DNA of 32,530 bases, from the NCBI GenBank assembly GCA_964473735.1, contig CAYYQD010000014.1, positions 1 to 32,530 on the forward strand, given 5' to 3'. Below, piece after piece: positions 31,354-32,530 of the stretch (positions are counted from its first letter, which is position 1; each line of letters begins with the position of its first letter). Both the position numbers and the translations under genes were made by a program. The DNA is from JAADCS01 sp964473735. GTDB taxonomy: Bacteria > Hydrothermota > Hydrothermia > LBFQ01. The notes under the pieces are model-generated. The model ran no database searches. It was not told the origin of the DNA and saw only the letters and a list, made by a program, of their open reading frames with translations.

Positions 31354-31638
31354 ATGGCCGTTTTTGAGCTTCCGGAATGTTGCCGTCCCCACTCCCCCTG
31401 CTGCATAAAGTACGGTAAGAGCAGGGGGAGACAGACCTACTACTGTAAGAAACTTCGCCGGCGTTTTCTCTGGGCAGGGCGGTGGAACAAGTACTCGGAC
31501 GAATGGAGGAACAGGGTAATGGACCTCTACAGGGAGGGGATGTCCATAAGGGGTATATCCCGCATTACGGGTATCCCATTTTCAACCGTCAGGCGATGGA
31601 TAAACACGAGTCGCGACCCCTTAACTTCACCGTTATAA
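31354..31638 (+). pseudogene. Truncated zinc-ribbon/HTH transposase-like protein
   Basis: 94 codons resembling the N-terminal part of IS1/IS6-like transposases: a cysteine-rich knuckle, then YGKSRGRQTYYCKKLRRRF, then a helix-turn-helix (VMDLYREGMSIRGISRITG, IPFSTVRRWI). The usual second CxxC is broken (CKKL instead of CKxC), and the protein stops just after the helix-turn-helix with no DDE catalytic domain downstream. It is therefore probably a decayed insertion-sequence fragment, though a small DNA-binding regulator remains possible. The ATG at 31354 suits the -10 spacing; a GTG at 31351 is also in frame. Its TAA stop lies inside the -10 of cmr1. Confidence 0.6.
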
Positions 31639-31639
31639 T
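31634..31639 (+). promoter_or_regulatory. -10 element of cmr1 (leaderless type)
   Basis: Perfect TATAAT ending 8 nt before the GTG at 31648. It overlaps the stop codon of the preceding ORF. Confidence 0.55.
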
Positions 31640-31647
31640 ACCGGTAC

Positions 31648-32530
31648 GTGGCCTCTCTAAAAGTTCGTATAAAGACCCTTACGCCCCTTTACACGGGCGG
31701 GGTGGATGGGAAGATGGATCGCATCCACGAAACGGGGATTCTGGGGAGTTTAAGATGGTGGTACGAGGCCATCGTGCGGGGGCTGGGCGGGAGCGCGTGT
31801 GATCCGGTGTCGGATGGACGCTGCCCGGATAACGGGGGCAACTATTGTGATGTGTGTGCGGTTTTTGGGGCTACGGGGCTGCGGCGGACGTTTCGGATGG
31901 AAGGGCACAATTGGTGGAATGAAGAGCCGCAGGCGAAGCTAATTGGAAAACTGCGTCAGAATCGCCAACATAGAGGTCGGCACTTAGGCCGTGGGTTTAT
32001 AGGGCAGGCAGAGTTGAAATTTATCCCTCTGCGCCTGCCCGAAGGTTGGAGGGAAGAGGATTTATGGCAGTCTTTACTGCTTACCTGGGCGCTCATAGCC
32101 GAGTGGGGAGGCTTAGGGCCCAAAACTCAGCAGGGCTACGGTGTGGTTCGGGCTGATTTTGAAGGCGCGACCCTGAATGTGGAGCGGGCTTTGCAGGCTT
32201 TCAACAGGTTGCGAAACCGTACCAGCAGGCGACAGGTTAGTCATAACAACCATTGGCCTTCGCTGGATGGATTTTTCTTTGCCAAAGTAAGGCTTGATTT
32301 GGGTAACGAGGCGCCCCGGTCGTGGTTGCGTAGCAGGACTACACGATTAGAAGACGATGAGAAGATTAGATGGTATCTTAAACGATCAAATGATAGGAAC
32401 CATGTTTTACCTCTGGCTCCTGTGGTGAGGTATCATTTACGACAATTGATTCGCAACAACATTCAACACAATGGACATCCAAACGCTCCCACCCGCTGGC
32501 AGTTAATGGGTGTGGTTAATGGCTTATGGC
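31648..32530 (+). CDS. cmr1: CRISPR type III-B RAMP protein Cmr1 (partial, runs off the window)
   Basis: 294 codons are open to the right edge with no stop, so the 3' end is missing. Cmr1 caps the target-3' end of the Cmr RNA-targeting complex. Seen: LTPLYTGG at 11-18, the very characteristic ETGILGSLRWWYEAIVRGLGG at 28-48, four cysteines at 51, 59, 67 and 70 (CDVC at 67-70) followed by VFGATGLRRTF, and the RAMP glycine-rich loop EWGGLGPKTQQGYGVV from residue 152. In-frame stop TAA at 31636 and the TATAAT spacing point to GTG 31648 as the start. Codon use differs from the rest of the window (more ATT, CAA, CGA, AAT), suggesting transfer. Other cmr genes should lie to the right; no CRISPR array is visible. 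Confidence 0.92.
   Translation, partial: MASLKVRIKTLTPLYTGGVDGKMDRIHETGILGSLRWWYEAIVRGLGGSACDPVSDGRCPDNGGNYCDVCAVFGATGLRRTFRMEGHNWWNEEPQAKLIGKLRQNRQHRGRHLGRGFIGQAELKFIPLRLPEGWREEDLWQSLLLTWALIAEWGGLGPKTQQGYGVVRADFEGATLNVERALQAFNRLRNRTSRRQVSHNNHWPSLDGFFFAKVRLDLGNEAPRSWLRSRTTRLEDDEKIRWYLKRSNDRNHVLPLAPVVRYHLRQLIRNNIQHNGHPNAPTRWQLMGVVNGLW

Noticed and set aside
31482..31802. Second plus-strand open frame across the transposase-like ORF and the cmr1 start
   Set aside because: Out-of-frame shadow with no motif; the overlapping cmr1 frame carries clear family signatures.
31639..32530. CRISPR array near cmr1
   Set aside because: No regularly spaced direct repeats occur anywhere in the window; the dispersed GGTACC-core repeat is irregular and scattered.

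Overview
The window looks like chromosomal DNA from a thermophilic, double-membrane bacterium of a poorly sampled lineage. A WOR-3-type candidate phylum or a relative is my best guess, but this is inference only. The reasons are: several outer-membrane beta-barrel proteins, a TonB-dependent receptor, a C-terminal tail resembling a type IX secretion (T9SS) sorting domain, MEP-pathway isoprenoid synthesis (dxs), very Lys/Arg/Val-rich ribosomal proteins, heavy use of ATA (Ile) and AGG (Arg), and fairly high GC.

Layout. 1-3247: a leftward run holding an unidentified partial gene, a CAT-anticodon tRNA, a DUF948-like membrane protein, dnaJ and a secreted FG-GAP beta-propeller protein. 3262-4009: a long non-coding region with hairpins, two copies of a dispersed palindromic repeat and the tuf promoter. 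4010-10976: a tight rightward operon tuf-rpsJ-rplC-rplD-rplW-rplB-rpsS-rplV-rpsC-rplP-rpmC-rpsQ-rplN-rplX, ended by tRNA-Glu instead of continuing into rplE (L5). 11100-11490: non-coding DNA with another repeat copy. 11547-19229: leftward genes for a TonB receptor, RNase R, a small Gly/Cys-rich exported protein, a di-heme cytochrome c peroxidase and Dxs. 19308-21431: rightward tandem-rhodanese protein, panB and pgpA. 21494-25354: leftward outer-membrane protein, PEGA-like protein, pstB and glycosyltransferase. 25448-29885: rightward tRNA-Met, two beta-barrel proteins, uvrC and an Omp85-like protein. 29905-31278: leftward merA. 31354-32530: a truncated zinc-ribbon/HTH transposase-like ORF, then the 5' part of cmr1 (type III-B CRISPR), which runs off the window and has different codon use.

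The most general observation concerns translation starts. Almost every gene that begins a transcription unit lacks a Shine-Dalgarno sequence and instead has a TAnnnT -10 hexamer 6-9 nt before its ATG/GTG (dnaJ, FG-GAP protein, TonB receptor, rnr, small exported protein, cytochrome c peroxidase, dxs, rhodanese, outer-membrane protein at 25354, merA, transposase-like ORF, cmr1). Many genes inside operons, and tuf, keep ordinary Shine-Dalgarno sites. This predicts widespread leaderless transcription. One outer-membrane gene starts 4 nt after a tRNA and may become leaderless by tRNA 3' processing. Other points of interest are the dispersed palindromic repeat, an EF-Tu with an unusual switch I, a tandem rhodanese lacking both catalytic cysteines, a Gly/Cys-rich tail shared by two exported proteins, and a possibly horizontally acquired cmr1.
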